In this document: positions 1-8,282 of the stretch, piece after piece
How positions within the stretch are numbered: position 1 is the first letter of the stretch
How the letters are laid out: each line of letters opens with the position of its first letter
From: Deltaproteobacteria bacterium
GTDB lineage: Bacteria > Desulfobacterota > Desulfobaccia > Desulfobaccales > Desulfobaccaceae
DNA: 57,491 nucleotides
Reading direction: 5' to 3'
Assembly (NCBI GenBank): GCA_019309545.1
Contig: JAFDGA010000011.1
Coordinates: forward strand, 1 to 57,491
Notes under the pieces: generated by a model
Seen by the model: the letters and a program-made list of their open reading frames with translations, nothing else
Database searches by the model: none
What the model was told of the DNA's origin: nothing
Made by a program: the position numbers and the translations under genes

Positions 1-20
1 TTGGCAACGAGAAGCTGTCT

Positions 21-48
21 AAAAGAAAAGGGCCGGGCAGCCGAGCCC
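21..48 (-). terminator. Rho-independent terminator of the tRNA transcript
   Basis: Read on the minus strand, a GC-rich hairpin (GGGC...GCCC with an inner CGG/CCG) is followed by TTTTCTTTT. It lies just downstream of the two minus-strand tRNAs and would end their transcript. Confidence 0.55.
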
Positions 49-65
49 AACCCCTTGATTTACTT

Positions 66-143
66 TGGCGTCCCCAACCGGATTTGAACCGGTGTTGCCG
101 GCGTGAAAGGCCGGTGTCCTGGACCAGGCTAGACGATGGGGAC
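66..143 (-). tRNA. tRNA-Glu (anticodon TTC)
   Basis: The minus strand gives a cloverleaf with acceptor arms GTCCCCA and TGGGGAC. The anticodon loop CTTTCAC is closed by a CCGGC/GCCGG stem, giving anticodon TTC, and the T-loop TTCAAAT is present. The 3' CCA is encoded (66-68). It lies 12 nt downstream of tRNA-Lys and probably shares its transcript. Confidence 0.95.
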
Positions 144-155
144 GCAACTTGTAAA

Positions 156-228
156 TGGGCCGTGCTGGACTCGAACCAGCGACTCTCTGCTTAAAAGGCA
201 GATACTCTACCGACTGAGTTAACGGCCC
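156..228 (-). tRNA. tRNA-Lys (anticodon TTT)
   Basis: The minus strand folds as a 73-nt cloverleaf: acceptor GGGCCGT/ACGGCCC with discriminator A, D-arm with GTCGGTAGAG, anticodon loop CTTTTAA in a TCTGC/GCAGA stem (TTT), and T-loop TTCGAGT. CCA is not encoded here, unlike the tRNA-Glu beside it. Confidence 0.95.
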
Positions 229-238
229 GCAATGTTTA

Positions 239-267
239 TACATAAACTTTGCAAACTAGTTTGTCAA
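239..267 (-). promoter_or_regulatory. sigma70-type promoter for tRNA-Lys/tRNA-Glu
   Basis: On the minus strand a perfect -35 TTGACA (262-267) is followed after 17 nt by TATGTA (239-244). The start site would lie a few bases before the tRNA-Lys 5' end at 228. The -35 is strong and the -10 is only partial. Confidence 0.5.
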
Positions 268-331
268 GGGAGTCTAAAGGCTGTTCGGCTCTTTTTACCG
301 GCCGGTTATTGCTGCGGCTGCCAGGTTTAAG

Positions 332-475
332 TTGCTCGGGGAAACAGATTTAGATAAATTAGTGCTGGACTCGATCCTGAAGCGACAAGTCAGGCTCATT
401 GACCCACGGCAACAAAAGGTGGGCAGGCTTCTGAATATCCACCTGGATTTTATAAGAGGCTGGCTGGCGGAATAA
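332..475 (+). CDS. possible small protein or gene remnant without an ATG
   Basis: The frame is open from 278 to the TAA at 473-475 but contains no ATG. A TTG at 332, preceded by CCAGG, would give 47 residues rich in Leu, Asp and Arg (for example VLDSILKRQVRLIDP). It ends 17 nt before the ArsC-like gene, so it could be its upstream operon partner or the tail of a lost gene. I recognise no family. Gene status is doubtful. Confidence 0.2.
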   Translation: MLGETDLDKLVLDSILKRQVRLIDPRQQKVGRLLNIHLDFIRGWLAE

Positions 476-492
476 ACTGGGATAACCTAGTC

Positions 493-933
493 ATGAAACG
501 TTTCCTGTTTATTTGCACTCAGAACAGTGCTCGCAGCCTGATGGCCGAAGGACTGGCTAATCACTATCTGAAAGGTCAGGTTGAGGCACAATCGGCCGGT
601 ATTGCTCCGGCCGGAGTCAATCCTTTTGCTACTCAGGTCATGGCGGAAATTAGAATTGGCATCTCTGGCCGCCGATCCAAGTACCTGGCTGAACTGGCTG
701 GCCAGGAATTTGATTACGTGATCTCTTTGTGTTCCGGTGCCCAGCAGTGCCCTTTCTATTTCGGTCCCGGTCACCGACTACACCGGGAATTTCCTGACCT
801 CGCGGCTCAGGAAGGTAGTGAGGCCGGCAACATTGCGATTTTTCGGCAGGTCCGGGATGCCCAGCATCAAGAGCTGATTCCCGAACTGGAACAGCTTAGC
901 TCCTCTGCTGAAGAGCCTCAATCCGGGGTATGA
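493..933 (+). CDS. arsenate reductase / low-molecular-weight phosphatase family protein (ArsC type)
   Basis: This 146-residue protein has the N-terminal CX5R P-loop of the low-molecular-weight tyrosine phosphatase fold (C8-TQNSA-R14, then S15). It also has a Cys pair at C80 and C86 in the position of the redox cysteines of thioredoxin-coupled ArsC, and an Asp (D102, in FPDLA) where the family has its general acid. Thioredoxin-coupled ArsC reduces arsenate to arsenite using such a cysteine relay. Relatives without the relay are phosphatases, so arsenate reduction is likely but not certain. No arsenite exporter or ArsR regulator lies nearby. Its stop codon overlaps the start of the next gene (ATGA), which implies translational coupling. 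Confidence 0.75.
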   Translation: MKRFLFICTQNSARSLMAEGLANHYLKGQVEAQSAGIAPAGVNPFATQVMAEIRIGISGRRSKYLAELAGQEFDYVISLCSGAQQCPFYFGPGHRLHREFPDLAAQEGSEAGNIAIFRQVRDAQHQELIPELEQLSSSAEEPQSGV

Positions 934-1715
934 AACCGGTCTGGCGCCTGTTAGACCACGGCCCGGGTCCGGCCGACTGGAATATGGCCGTGGACGAGGC
1001 CTTGCTGGTAGCGCATGTCGAAGATTGCGGCCCTGCCAGCCTGCGGTTTTATCACTGGTCAGCCCCGACCTTATCTCTGGGAGCGGGGCAGGAATGGCCA
1101 GCTCACCTTTGTGACCAGATCCTCCAGGCATTGGGGCTGGACCTAGTCCGGCGGCCGACCGGCGGCCGGGCGGTACTCCACGGCGGCGACCTGACCTATT
1201 GCCTGGTGGCCGGAACACGGGATGGGTTCCCAGTTTCGACCACCGCAATCTACCGGCGTCTGGGACTGGCCCTTAAGGCCGGTTTGAAAAAACTGGGCAT
1301 TGTCGTCGAGTCGGGGGCGGCCTCCCGGTCCGCGCCCTCCTTTGCCTGTTTTGCCCGGGCTACCCCGGCTGACCTCACTTGGCAGGGGAGGAAATTTATC
1401 GGCAGCGCTCAGCTTTGGCGAGGCCAATCTTTTCTGCAACACGGCTCCATTATCCTGGAATCCCAGGAAGAAATCTGGCGGCGGCTGCTCTCCTACTGCC
1501 GAGCCGGGTCTTTTCAACTCTGGCCCATGGTCTCTTTAGCGGAAATCTTGAAACATCCCGTTTCTCTTGCGGCTCTTAAGACCGCCTTGCTTGAGGGATT
1601 TCAGGAAGTTCTGGGGGTAGAATTTAGAGCCGGGGAACTGTCCGAGCGAGAGGAAATCCGGGCGGCGGCCAGATGTTCCCGGATCAGGCTCGAGTTCTCA
1701 CAAACATTGGCATAA
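930..1715 (+). CDS. lipoate-protein ligase A / octanoyltransferase (LipM-like) family
   Basis: The 261-residue protein has the biotin/lipoate protein-ligase fold. The signature RRPTGGRAVLH is at residues 74-84, followed by GDLTY, then DLTWQGRKFIGSAQ with the conserved Lys near 155, and QHGSIIL. A Cys at 140, just before the Lys motif, matches the acyl-accepting Cys of LipM-type octanoyl-ACP:protein transferases, so it may move octanoate rather than salvage free lipoate. It would act in the cytoplasm on GcvH or 2-oxoacid dehydrogenase E2 lipoyl domains. The start overlaps the upstream ArsC-like gene by 4 nt. LipM and LplA cannot be separated with confidence by eye. Confidence 0.8.
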   Translation: MKPVWRLLDHGPGPADWNMAVDEALLVAHVEDCGPASLRFYHWSAPTLSLGAGQEWPAHLCDQILQALGLDLVRRPTGGRAVLHGGDLTYCLVAGTRDGFPVSTTAIYRRLGLALKAGLKKLGIVVESGAASRSAPSFACFARATPADLTWQGRKFIGSAQLWRGQSFLQHGSIILESQEEIWRRLLSYCRAGSFQLWPMVSLAEILKHPVSLAALKTALLEGFQEVLGVEFRAGELSEREEIRAAARCSRIRLEFSQTLA

Positions 1716-1749
1716 ATTAGTAAGACTGACCGGCTAGGGGAGGGTACCA

Positions 1750-2469
1750 TCATTCGGATTGCCGCGGCCCGCTTAACTTGCGGAGCCAGCGATAGAGCTT
1801 TTCCCGGTAAATATACATCGGGAGGGCTACAGCGATGATCAGCGCCAGGATAATCACCGAGCCATAATAATTCCCTTGGAAGACCTGGGCTCCCTGCAGC
1901 GACAGCATCAGGGTGCCGGGCATCCGCCCGAGCGTGACGATGATCAGGAAGACCTTGATCGGCATCGGGCTCAGACCCAGGATCAGACAAAGATAGTCCT
2001 TGGGGAAGCCGGGAAACAGAAAGAGCAGAAAGGCGACCAGGGTGCCTTGCCGTTCGATGATAAAGTCAAATTTTTCCAGGGTCTCGGGGCTGACGATTTT
2101 GGCCACCACATGCACTTCCAGCCAGCGGCCGATCAGAAAGGCCAGGGTCGAGCCCAAGGTAAGGCCGATGGTGGAATAGAGGAAGCCGGGGAAGACACCG
2201 AACAGGAACCCGCCCAGAAAGCCAGTGGCCTCCCCCGGTATCGGCGCCGCCACTACCTGGAAGGTCTGAATCAGGATGAAAACCACCGGCGCCAGCGGCC
2301 CGAACGAGGCGACAAAGTCCTTGATTTTTTCCTTGCAACTCAGGAAATCGTAGCATGCATGGAGGTAGGGCGACAGGGTGGGCCACCCGGCATAGACCAG
2401 CGCTCCGAGGACAACCATAAAAGTTAGGGCCAGCAGGGCAATCGATAGAGGTCGTCGGGTATTAATCAC
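1750..2469 (-). CDS. VTT-domain (TVP38/TMEM64, DedA-like) membrane protein
   Basis: This 239-residue polytopic inner-membrane protein has an N-terminal membrane helix. The family core includes GEATGFLGGFLFG, a second Gly-rich helix pair (GLTLGSTLAFLIGRWLE), and a late FPGFPKDYLCLILGLSPM segment. This is the SNARE-associated/VTT domain, several members of which are linked to lipid scrambling. The C terminus is basic and cytoplasmic. The start appears to be GTG at 2469. It is the last gene of a minus-strand run (rsmE, radical SAM, VTT), 37 nt after the radical SAM gene. Substrate unknown. Confidence 0.85.
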   Translation of the reverse strand: MINTRRPLSIALLALTFMVVLGALVYAGWPTLSPYLHACYDFLSCKEKIKDFVASFGPLAPVVFILIQTFQVVAAPIPGEATGFLGGFLFGVFPGFLYSTIGLTLGSTLAFLIGRWLEVHVVAKIVSPETLEKFDFIIERQGTLVAFLLFLFPGFPKDYLCLILGLSPMPIKVFLIIVTLGRMPGTLMLSLQGAQVFQGNYYGSVIILALIIAVALPMYIYREKLYRWLRKLSGPRQSE

Positions 2470-2506
2470 TCAACCACTCCGGTCGGGCAATGACGTCTGG
2501 CCAGGG

Positions 2507-3472
2507 TCAAGAAGCCAGGATTGATGAAGACCTTGCATTTTCCGGGTGCCAGAGCTTCCCCTGATAACTCCGGCGGGCGGCAAAGGTTTGCCGGATGCCC
2601 TCCAGGACCCCCGCCTTATGCAGGCACCAGGTCGGGGCCACCAATTCTTCCCGGTGGGGGTCGCCAGTGAGCCGATGGATGACCATCTGCGGCGGCAGGC
2701 GTTCCAGGAAGTCCACCACCAGCGACACATATTTATCTTCAGTGAGCGGCTGATAGTCGCCGCGGCGATAGAGGTGCTCCAGCCGGGTGCCGCGGATGAT
2801 GTAGAGCAGGTGAATTTTTACCCCCATCAGGGGCCGAGCGGCTAAGTAATCGGCAGTAGCTAAGATCTCGGCCCGGCCCTCGCCGGGCAGCCCCAGGATG
2901 ACATGGGCCAGGAGATGCAGCCCGCGCCCCGCCGCCTGCTCCACCGCCCGGCTAAAACAGGCGACATCGTGACCGCGGTTGATCCGCCGCAGAGTTGCAT
3001 CATGGGCCGATTGCAGACCCAGTTCCAGCCACACCAGGTGAGTGCGGGCATAATGGGCTAACAATTCCAGAATCTCTTCTGACAGGCAATCGGGGCGGGT
3101 GCCGATACTCAAACCGACGACTTCGGGGAAGGCCAGGGCTTCCTCATACAAGCTTTTAAGCTGGTCCAGCGGCGCATAGGTATTGCAAAAACTCTGGAAA
3201 TAGGCAATGAATTTTTTGGCCTGATAGCGCCTCCCCAGCCGCGCCAGGCCTTCCTGAAGCTGAGTCGTGATGCTTTTGCCTTGAACCCAAGCGCCGGTGC
3301 CGGAGCCGCGCGGATTACAATAGATACAGCCGCCGGTGCCTACCCGGCCATCGCGGTTGGGGCAGGTCAACCCGGCATCGAGGGTGATTTTCTGCACCCG
3401 TTCGCCGAATTGCGATAACAGGTAAGAGTTCAGGTCGCGATAGGGTTTAGTGGGATGGGGTAAAGCAGTCAT
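2507..3472 (-). CDS. YhcC-type radical SAM protein (TIGR01212 family)
   Basis: The chosen ATG at 3472 gives 321 residues and an ATGA overlap with the rsmE stop. The frame stays open further upstream, but that part lies inside rsmE. The cluster ligands are C37, C49 and C52 (CPNRDGRVGTGGCIYC spacing), as in the YhcC/TIGR01212 family rather than the classic CX3CX2C spacing. Downstream are SIGTRPDCL and the LELGLQSAHDATLRRINRGHD and HVILGLPGE stretches typical of Elp3-like radical SAM TIM barrels. It is expected to bind one [4Fe-4S] cluster and cleave S-adenosylmethionine. The substrate is not established for the family. Confidence 0.9.
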   Translation of the reverse strand: MTALPHPTKPYRDLNSYLLSQFGERVQKITLDAGLTCPNRDGRVGTGGCIYCNPRGSGTGAWVQGKSITTQLQEGLARLGRRYQAKKFIAYFQSFCNTYAPLDQLKSLYEEALAFPEVVGLSIGTRPDCLSEEILELLAHYARTHLVWLELGLQSAHDATLRRINRGHDVACFSRAVEQAAGRGLHLLAHVILGLPGEGRAEILATADYLAARPLMGVKIHLLYIIRGTRLEHLYRRGDYQPLTEDKYVSLVVDFLERLPPQMVIHRLTGDPHREELVAPTWCLHKAGVLEGIRQTFAARRSYQGKLWHPENARSSSILAS

Positions 3473-4248
3473 CCGGCCAGATCTCCCCAGGCATATTGAA
3501 TAATGGCCAGGGCGGCCAGGGCCGCGGTCTCCACTTTCAGCCGCCAAGGCCCCAGACCGAGCAGCGCGAAACCCGCGGCCTGGGCCTGCTCGGCCTCGGC
3601 CGCGGTAAAACCGCCTTCCGGGCCGATCAGCAGGCGCACGGACGCCGGGGCCGGGGTCATTCTGAGCAGCATTCCAGGGGCTTGCGAGCGCTTCTCCTCC
3701 CAAAACATAATTTTCACCGCTTCCGGGCATTGCAGCACTTCCGCAAAACTTTGGGGCGAGTGGATTTCTGGCAGGCGGGAGCGCTGGCACGATTTCAGGG
3801 TTTCCAGGGCCAGCCGCTGCCAGCGCTGCTGGCGAGAGGGCTGCCGAACTGCCGGATTAACCAGGGAGCGCTCACAGTAAAAAGGAATCAGCCGGGTGAC
3901 CCCCATTTCAGTGGCTTGCCTTACTGCCAGGTCAAAGGTTTCGGCGCGGGCCAGGGCCAGCCCCAGAGTCAGAGATAGCGAAGCAACGGCCCGGTCGGGT
4001 AGTTTCTGGATAATCTGTAAACGAGCTTCCTCGGCTTCCAGAGCCATGACCTCAGCCTCATATTCCTGTCCCTGGCCATCAAAAATTTCTACCCGGGTCC
4101 CGACGCCGAGCCGCAGGACGCGGGCCAGGTGGTGGGTTTCGGAAGCCGACAGCCGGATTTCGGAGCCGGTGATCTGGTCCGGAGGGGCAAAAAACCGCCG
4201 CCGTCCGGCCTGGTGAGATAGCGGTTGATGGTTATTGTTAGAGATCAA
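3469..4248 (-). CDS. rsmE: 16S rRNA (uracil-1498-N3)-methyltransferase RsmE
   Basis: The 259-residue protein has an N-terminal PUA-like RNA-binding part (RRRFFAPPDQ, then HHLARVLRLGVG) and a C-terminal SPOUT knot. GPEGGF lies near residue 209 and the knot helix GLGPWRLKVETAAL near 231-244. The family usually has RILR before ETA; here it is RLKVETA, a mild divergence. It methylates N3 of U1498 in the 16S rRNA decoding region. The best start is TTG at 4248, since no ATG or GTG lies between it and the conserved RRFF motif. The stop overlaps the YhcC-type gene. Confidence 0.92.
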   Translation of the reverse strand: MISNNNHQPLSHQAGRRRFFAPPDQITGSEIRLSASETHHLARVLRLGVGTRVEIFDGQGQEYEAEVMALEAEEARLQIIQKLPDRAVASLSLTLGLALARAETFDLAVRQATEMGVTRLIPFYCERSLVNPAVRQPSRQQRWQRLALETLKSCQRSRLPEIHSPQSFAEVLQCPEAVKIMFWEEKRSQAPGMLLRMTPAPASVRLLIGPEGGFTAAEAEQAQAAGFALLGLGPWRLKVETAALAALAIIQYAWGDLAG

Positions 4249-4270
4249 GATTAAGTAACCATGAGCATTT

Positions 4271-4370
4271 AAAAGTTAATTTGAGGGGATGGCCGGAGGA
4301 CCGCTGGCCCCCCGCCCTCCCCTCAAGCTCCCCTCCCAACCCCCCTTAAGGGGTTGGGGGAGTGGGTTTG
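4271..4370. repeat. GC-rich interspersed intergenic repeat, copy A
   Basis: The left half (4271-4326) aligns closely with 53950-54006 and, inverted, partly with 21489-21535; the shared core is GGAGGACCGCTG. The right half is an inverted repeat of C-runs and G-runs around TTAA (CCAACCCCCCTTAAGGGG and onward) that resembles 50701-50765. It fills the gap between rsmE and prmA. Confidence 0.65.
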
Positions 4371-4410
4371 AAAAATTATTAATTTATAACCCTAATTCAT
4401 TTTTATGACC

Positions 4411-5322
4411 TTAGTAATAATATCTGTTAAAGACCAAAGCCACCCAATCTTCCTGGCTATAGGTGTGGGTCAGCGCTAAACCTTGCGTGGCGAATTGGGT
4501 CAGCAGCCGGGGGACATCGTCTTGGAGGAAGCCGGAGACGATCAGCCAACCGCCGGGCTGCACCCGTCCGGCCAGCGATTCGGCCAGAGATTGCAGATCA
4601 ACCGCGGTGAGATTGGCAAGGATCAGCCCGAAGCGCTGTCGGATAGAGTCTAGCGTCAGGTCCTCGGCCCGGACCCGATCCTGAAGCTGATTGAGGAGGA
4701 TATTTTTCCGGGTAGCGGCGACTGCCTCGGGGTCAATATCGATGGCCAGGACCCGGGCGCCGAAGCGAGCTGCGGCCAGGGCCAAAATGCCGGTACCGGT
4801 GCCCACATCCAGGGCCTGCCACCAGCCTGGCGTCCCCGGGCTAGGCCATTGTTCCAGAATCTCTTCCAGGGCCTGGAGGCATAACCTGGTAGTGGGATGG
4901 CGGCCGGTGCCAAAAGCCATGCCAGGATAGATGGTCAGCACGATTTCTTCCGGGGCGGGCTGATAATCCTCCCAGGGCGGGCGGATGACAATGCGCCGGG
5001 TGAGTTTGCGGGGCTTGAAGTGCGCCTGCCAGGCATGGGCCCAATCCTCTTCCACCAGGTAGCGCCGGACTACCGGGCCGATCTGGTAGCCATGCGACTC
5101 CAGGCGCTGCAGATATTGCTGCAACTCCATTTCCTGGAGCGGACCGAATTCCTCGGCGGGAAAATAAACCTTAATGCCCATTCTGGCGGCTGGTCTGGAT
5201 GCCAAAGGGTCGTCCTCCAGAATAACCCCACGGCCGCTCCATTCGGTCAGGAATAAAGACACCTCTTCCTGAATCCGCTCCGGGATTTCTATGCGAATCT
5301 CTAGCCACTGCGGCGTTGACAT
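4411..5322 (-). CDS. prmA: ribosomal protein L11 methyltransferase PrmA
   Basis: The 303-residue protein has the PrmA arrangement. An N-terminal substrate-recognition domain comes first (about 1-110). It is followed by the linker signature GMAFGTGRHPTT (134-145), SAM motif I DVGTGTGILAL (172-182), acidic motif II AIDIDPEAV, and the catalytic-loop motif ILANLTA (234-240). PrmA trimethylates ribosomal protein L11. The ATG at 5322 follows AAAAAAGGAAAAAAATT, a usable ribosome-binding site. It is separated from rsmE by an intergenic repeat. A second PrmA-like gene lies at 8283-9101. This copy keeps the canonical motifs, so it is the likely housekeeping enzyme. Confidence 0.93.
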   Translation of the reverse strand: MSTPQWLEIRIEIPERIQEEVSLFLTEWSGRGVILEDDPLASRPAARMGIKVYFPAEEFGPLQEMELQQYLQRLESHGYQIGPVVRRYLVEEDWAHAWQAHFKPRKLTRRIVIRPPWEDYQPAPEEIVLTIYPGMAFGTGRHPTTRLCLQALEEILEQWPSPGTPGWWQALDVGTGTGILALAAARFGARVLAIDIDPEAVAATRKNILLNQLQDRVRAEDLTLDSIRQRFGLILANLTAVDLQSLAESLAGRVQPGGWLIVSGFLQDDVPRLLTQFATQGLALTHTYSQEDWVALVFNRYYY

Positions 5323-5514
5323 AATTTTTTTCCTTTTTTATTCTGGTTATTATAATCTTAATAATTTGCACAATGAAATCAAGCCTACGTTTTTAATACT
5401 ATTTAATGTTTTGCTTTTAAGGCAAGATATGATAATTCAGAATTTGGCTCTGCAACCGAGTCATAAATCAACCTGAAGCTAATTGGGTTTACTGCGTTAG
5501 AAAGGAAGATACCG

Positions 5515-6831
5515 TTGGATTTGCTTGCTAAAATCAGGAATAAACAGGCGTTGGTGGGTATTATCGGTTTAGGCTATGTGGGCCTGCCCCTGGTATTGCG
5601 TTTCGCCGAGGTCGGCTTCCGGGTATTAGGTTTTGATAATGACGCCGAGAAAGTAGACTTTTTGAATCAGGGCAAATCCTATATAAAGCATATTCCGGGC
5701 CGCGGATTGGCGGAACTGATTCAACCCCGGGATGGTGTACGGCGATTCGAGGCCACCCAGGAGATGAGCCGCCTGGGAGAGCCGGATGTCCTGATTATCT
5801 GCGTTCCTACTCCCTTAACCGCCAAACGGGAGCCGGATCTGCGGTTTGTCGATCAAACCACCAGGTTTATCGCGGCCAGTCTGCGTCCAAACCAACTGAT
5901 TTCCTTAGAATCCACTACCTATCCGGGCACTACCGAGGAACTGCTGCTGCCCCTACTGAGTAGCAAACTTAAGGTCGGCCAGGATTTTTATCTGGTGTTC
6001 TCACCGGAACGGGAAGATCCTGGCAATCCGCAATATCAGGTCAGCACCATTCCCAAAGTAGTCGGCGGGGTGACCCCGGCCTGTCTGGAACGCGGGGTCG
6101 CCCTCTATGCCCAGGTAGTGGAGCGGGTCATTCCGGTGTCTTCGACCCAGGCCGCGGAAATGAGCAAGCTATTGGAAAACATTTACCGGGCGGTAAATAT
6201 TGCTCTGGTCAACGAACTCAAGATGCTCTGTCTGCGCATGGGGCTGGATCTCTTTGAGGTTATTGAGGCCTCCCAAACCAAGCCTTTCGGCTTCCAGGCG
6301 TTCTATCCGGGGCCGGGTCTGGGCGGTCATTGCATTCCTATTGATCCTTTTTACCTGACCTGGAAGGCCCGGGAATACGATTTTTCGACCCGCTTTATTG
6401 AACTGGCGGGGGAAATAAACAGCTATATGCCCTACTTTGTGGTGCAGAGGGTGGCGGAAGCCCTGAACCACCATGGCAAGCCCCTAAAAGGGGCGGAGAT
6501 TCTGGTGTTGGGGATGGCCTACAAAAAGGATGTCGATGATAACCGCGAGTCGCCGGCCATTAAGATCATCCATCTTTTGCAGCGGGAGGGGGCGGTGGTG
6601 AACTATAATGATCCCCATATTTCCCGCTGCACCGGAATGCGTAATTATCCCGGTTTCGATATGTCCTCAGTGCCTTTAAGCGAGGCTGTCTTGCAACGGG
6701 CTGATTGCATTTTATTGGTAACCGATCACTCGGACTACGATTACCACTGGATTGCCTCTCAGGCGCGCCTGATTGTTGACACCCGGAATGCTTTTAAGGG
6801 CCATAGCGGGGGCCACATCTTCAAAGCCTGA
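5515..6831 (+). CDS. nucleotide-sugar dehydrogenase, WbpA/WbpO type (UDP-HexNAc 6-dehydrogenase)
   Basis: The 438-residue protein has an N-terminal Rossmann fold (IIGLGYVGLP, 16-25), the motif VPTP, a central dimerisation region with KLLENIYRAVNIAL, and the catalytic GGHCIPIDPFYL with Cys273. A C-terminal UDP-binding domain carries LGMAYKKDVDDNRESP. Members oxidise the C6 hydroxyl of UDP-GlcNAc or UDP-ManNAc (or UDP-Glc) to the uronate with two NAD+. The start is TTG at 5515, preceded by AAAGGAAG with good spacing. With the aminotransferase that follows, it points to a 2,3-diamino-uronic acid sugar for surface polysaccharide. Other pathway genes are not adjacent. Exact substrate is inferred. 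Confidence 0.88.
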   Translation: MDLLAKIRNKQALVGIIGLGYVGLPLVLRFAEVGFRVLGFDNDAEKVDFLNQGKSYIKHIPGRGLAELIQPRDGVRRFEATQEMSRLGEPDVLIICVPTPLTAKREPDLRFVDQTTRFIAASLRPNQLISLESTTYPGTTEELLLPLLSSKLKVGQDFYLVFSPEREDPGNPQYQVSTIPKVVGGVTPACLERGVALYAQVVERVIPVSSTQAAEMSKLLENIYRAVNIALVNELKMLCLRMGLDLFEVIEASQTKPFGFQAFYPGPGLGGHCIPIDPFYLTWKAREYDFSTRFIELAGEINSYMPYFVVQRVAEALNHHGKPLKGAEILVLGMAYKKDVDDNRESPAIKIIHLLQREGAVVNYNDPHISRCTGMRNYPGFDMSSVPLSEAVLQRADCILLVTDHSDYDYHWIASQARLIVDTRNAFKGHSGGHIFKA

Positions 6832-6885
6832 CCTTTGCCGCTGCCAGGATATCCTATTTGCCGAACAGAGTAAGGTAACACAGTT

Positions 6886-8061
6886 ATGCACGTGCCACTG
6901 CTTGACCTCAAGGCCCAATATCAGGCCATTAAGGAAGAATTACAGGCCGCCCTGACCGAAGTATTGGAGAGTCAGCAGTTCATTCTGGGTCCCAAGGTAG
7001 AAGAGCTGGAAAATCAGATTGCCGCTTACAGTGGCTGCCGGTATGGCGTCGGAGTATCCTCCGGTACTGATGCCCTGTTGATCTCTCTGATGGCCCTAAA
7101 TATCGGCCCGGGTGATGAAGTGGTCACTACCCCTTACACCTTCTTTGCTACCGCCGGGGCTATTGCCCGGGTGGGGGCCAGACCGGTGTTCGTCGACATT
7201 GACCCGGTAACCTTTAATATCGACCCGGATAAACTAGCCCAGCTTCTGGCTCAGGTGCGCAATCAGGGCGAGTGGCGGGTAAAGGCTTTGTTGCCGGTGC
7301 ATCTTTTCGGTCAGTGTGCTGACATGCAGCCCATTATGGCCCTGGCTCAGGACTATGGGCTCAAGGTTATCGAGGACGCGGCCCAGGCCATTGGGGCCGA
7401 GTACCCCTGGCCGCAGTCGGACGGCACCGTGGTGGTAAAACGTGCCGGATCCATGGGTGATGCCGGCTGCTTTAGTTTTTTCCCTTCTAAAAATCTGGGT
7501 GGGCTGGGAGATGGAGGGATGGTGGTGACCAATGACCCTGATCTCTATGAAAAATTAAAGATTCTCCGGGTGCATGGATCGCAGCCCAAGTATTATCATA
7601 AGATCATCGGCGGCAATTTTCGCCTGGATGCCCTCCAGGCCGCGGCCCTGCTGGTCAAATTGAGATATCTGGATGGCTGGACCGCCAGCCGTCAGGCCAA
7701 TGCCCGACGCTACAATGAGCTGTTAGAGGGCCAGGAAGTCATAACTCCGACGGCAGTTTATCAGCATTTCGGCAAAAAATTACCTCATTATCACATTTAT
7801 AACCAATATGTGGTGCGCCTAGACCGGCGTGATGAGGTTAAAGCGCAATTAGCCAAAGCAGGGATTGGCACCGAAATCTATTACCCGGTCCCCTTGAATA
7901 AGCAGGAATGTTTTGCCTATCTGGGCTGCAAGGACGAGGATTTTCCCGAAGCTCACCAGGCCGCGGGGCGCACTTTGGCCTTACCGATCTATCCAGAGGT
8001 TGCCGCCGAGGCACTGGAGAAGGTGGCCGAGGTCGCGATCGAGGCAATAGGCCGCTGCTAA
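6886..8061 (+). CDS. DegT/DnrJ/EryC1/StrS aminotransferase (WbpE-like)
   Basis: This 391-residue PLP-dependent sugar aminotransferase begins VPLLDLKAQY, as WbpE-type enzymes do. It continues with GVSSGTDALL (phosphate site), TPYTFFATAGAI, EDAAQAIGA (Asp contacting the PLP ring nitrogen) and SFFPSKNLGGLGDGG with the Schiff-base Lys202. WbpE-like enzymes aminate the 3-keto intermediate of UDP-GlcNAcA, and the 6-dehydrogenase directly upstream (54 nt) fits that pathway. A strong terminator follows at 8142-8163, closing a two-gene transcript. The 3-dehydrogenase (WbpB) and N-acetyltransferase (WbpD) expected for a full pathway are not in the window. Confidence 0.88.
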   Translation: MHVPLLDLKAQYQAIKEELQAALTEVLESQQFILGPKVEELENQIAAYSGCRYGVGVSSGTDALLISLMALNIGPGDEVVTTPYTFFATAGAIARVGARPVFVDIDPVTFNIDPDKLAQLLAQVRNQGEWRVKALLPVHLFGQCADMQPIMALAQDYGLKVIEDAAQAIGAEYPWPQSDGTVVVKRAGSMGDAGCFSFFPSKNLGGLGDGGMVVTNDPDLYEKLKILRVHGSQPKYYHKIIGGNFRLDALQAAALLVKLRYLDGWTASRQANARRYNELLEGQEVITPTAVYQHFGKKLPHYHIYNQYVVRLDRRDEVKAQLAKAGIGTEIYYPVPLNKQECFAYLGCKDEDFPEAHQAAGRTLALPIYPEVAAEALEKVAEVAIEAIGRC

Positions 8062-8141
8062 TCATGATGTTTTTGAGTAATCCATATTCCGGCAAAGAAC
8101 ACAAGGTCTTGGGTAAATCAGGCCATACCTAGAGGTCAAGG

Positions 8142-8163
8142 GTGCCGCGGCCGGGCACTTTTT
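8142..8163 (+). terminator. Rho-independent terminator after the sugar aminotransferase
   Basis: GTGCC (8142-8146) pairs with GGCAC (8154-8158) around a GC-rich loop and is followed by five T residues. It ends the wbpA/wbpE-like unit. The rest of the gap up to 8282 is AT-rich and shows no gene. Confidence 0.7.
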
Positions 8164-8282
8164 ATCATAAGAACAATTTACATAACCCTAATTAAAGGTA
8201 TATATATCTAAAAAGTGCGATTAATGGAAACTCATTGATGTAGTTTGATGACTGCCTTTAAAATCTCCGAAAGGACAGCGCT

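Noticed and set aside
19-243. Minus-strand ORF across the two tRNA genes
   Set aside because: The translation merely reads through tRNA-Lys and tRNA-Glu and their terminator.
3473-3790. N-terminal extension of the YhcC-type radical SAM protein
   Set aside because: The extra 106 residues are antisense-like, Gly/Arg/Pro-rich and lie inside rsmE; the ATGA start at 3472 fits the family.
8062-8282. Known riboswitch before the second PrmA-like gene
   Set aside because: Apart from the terminator, the region is AT-rich without conserved aptamer motifs.
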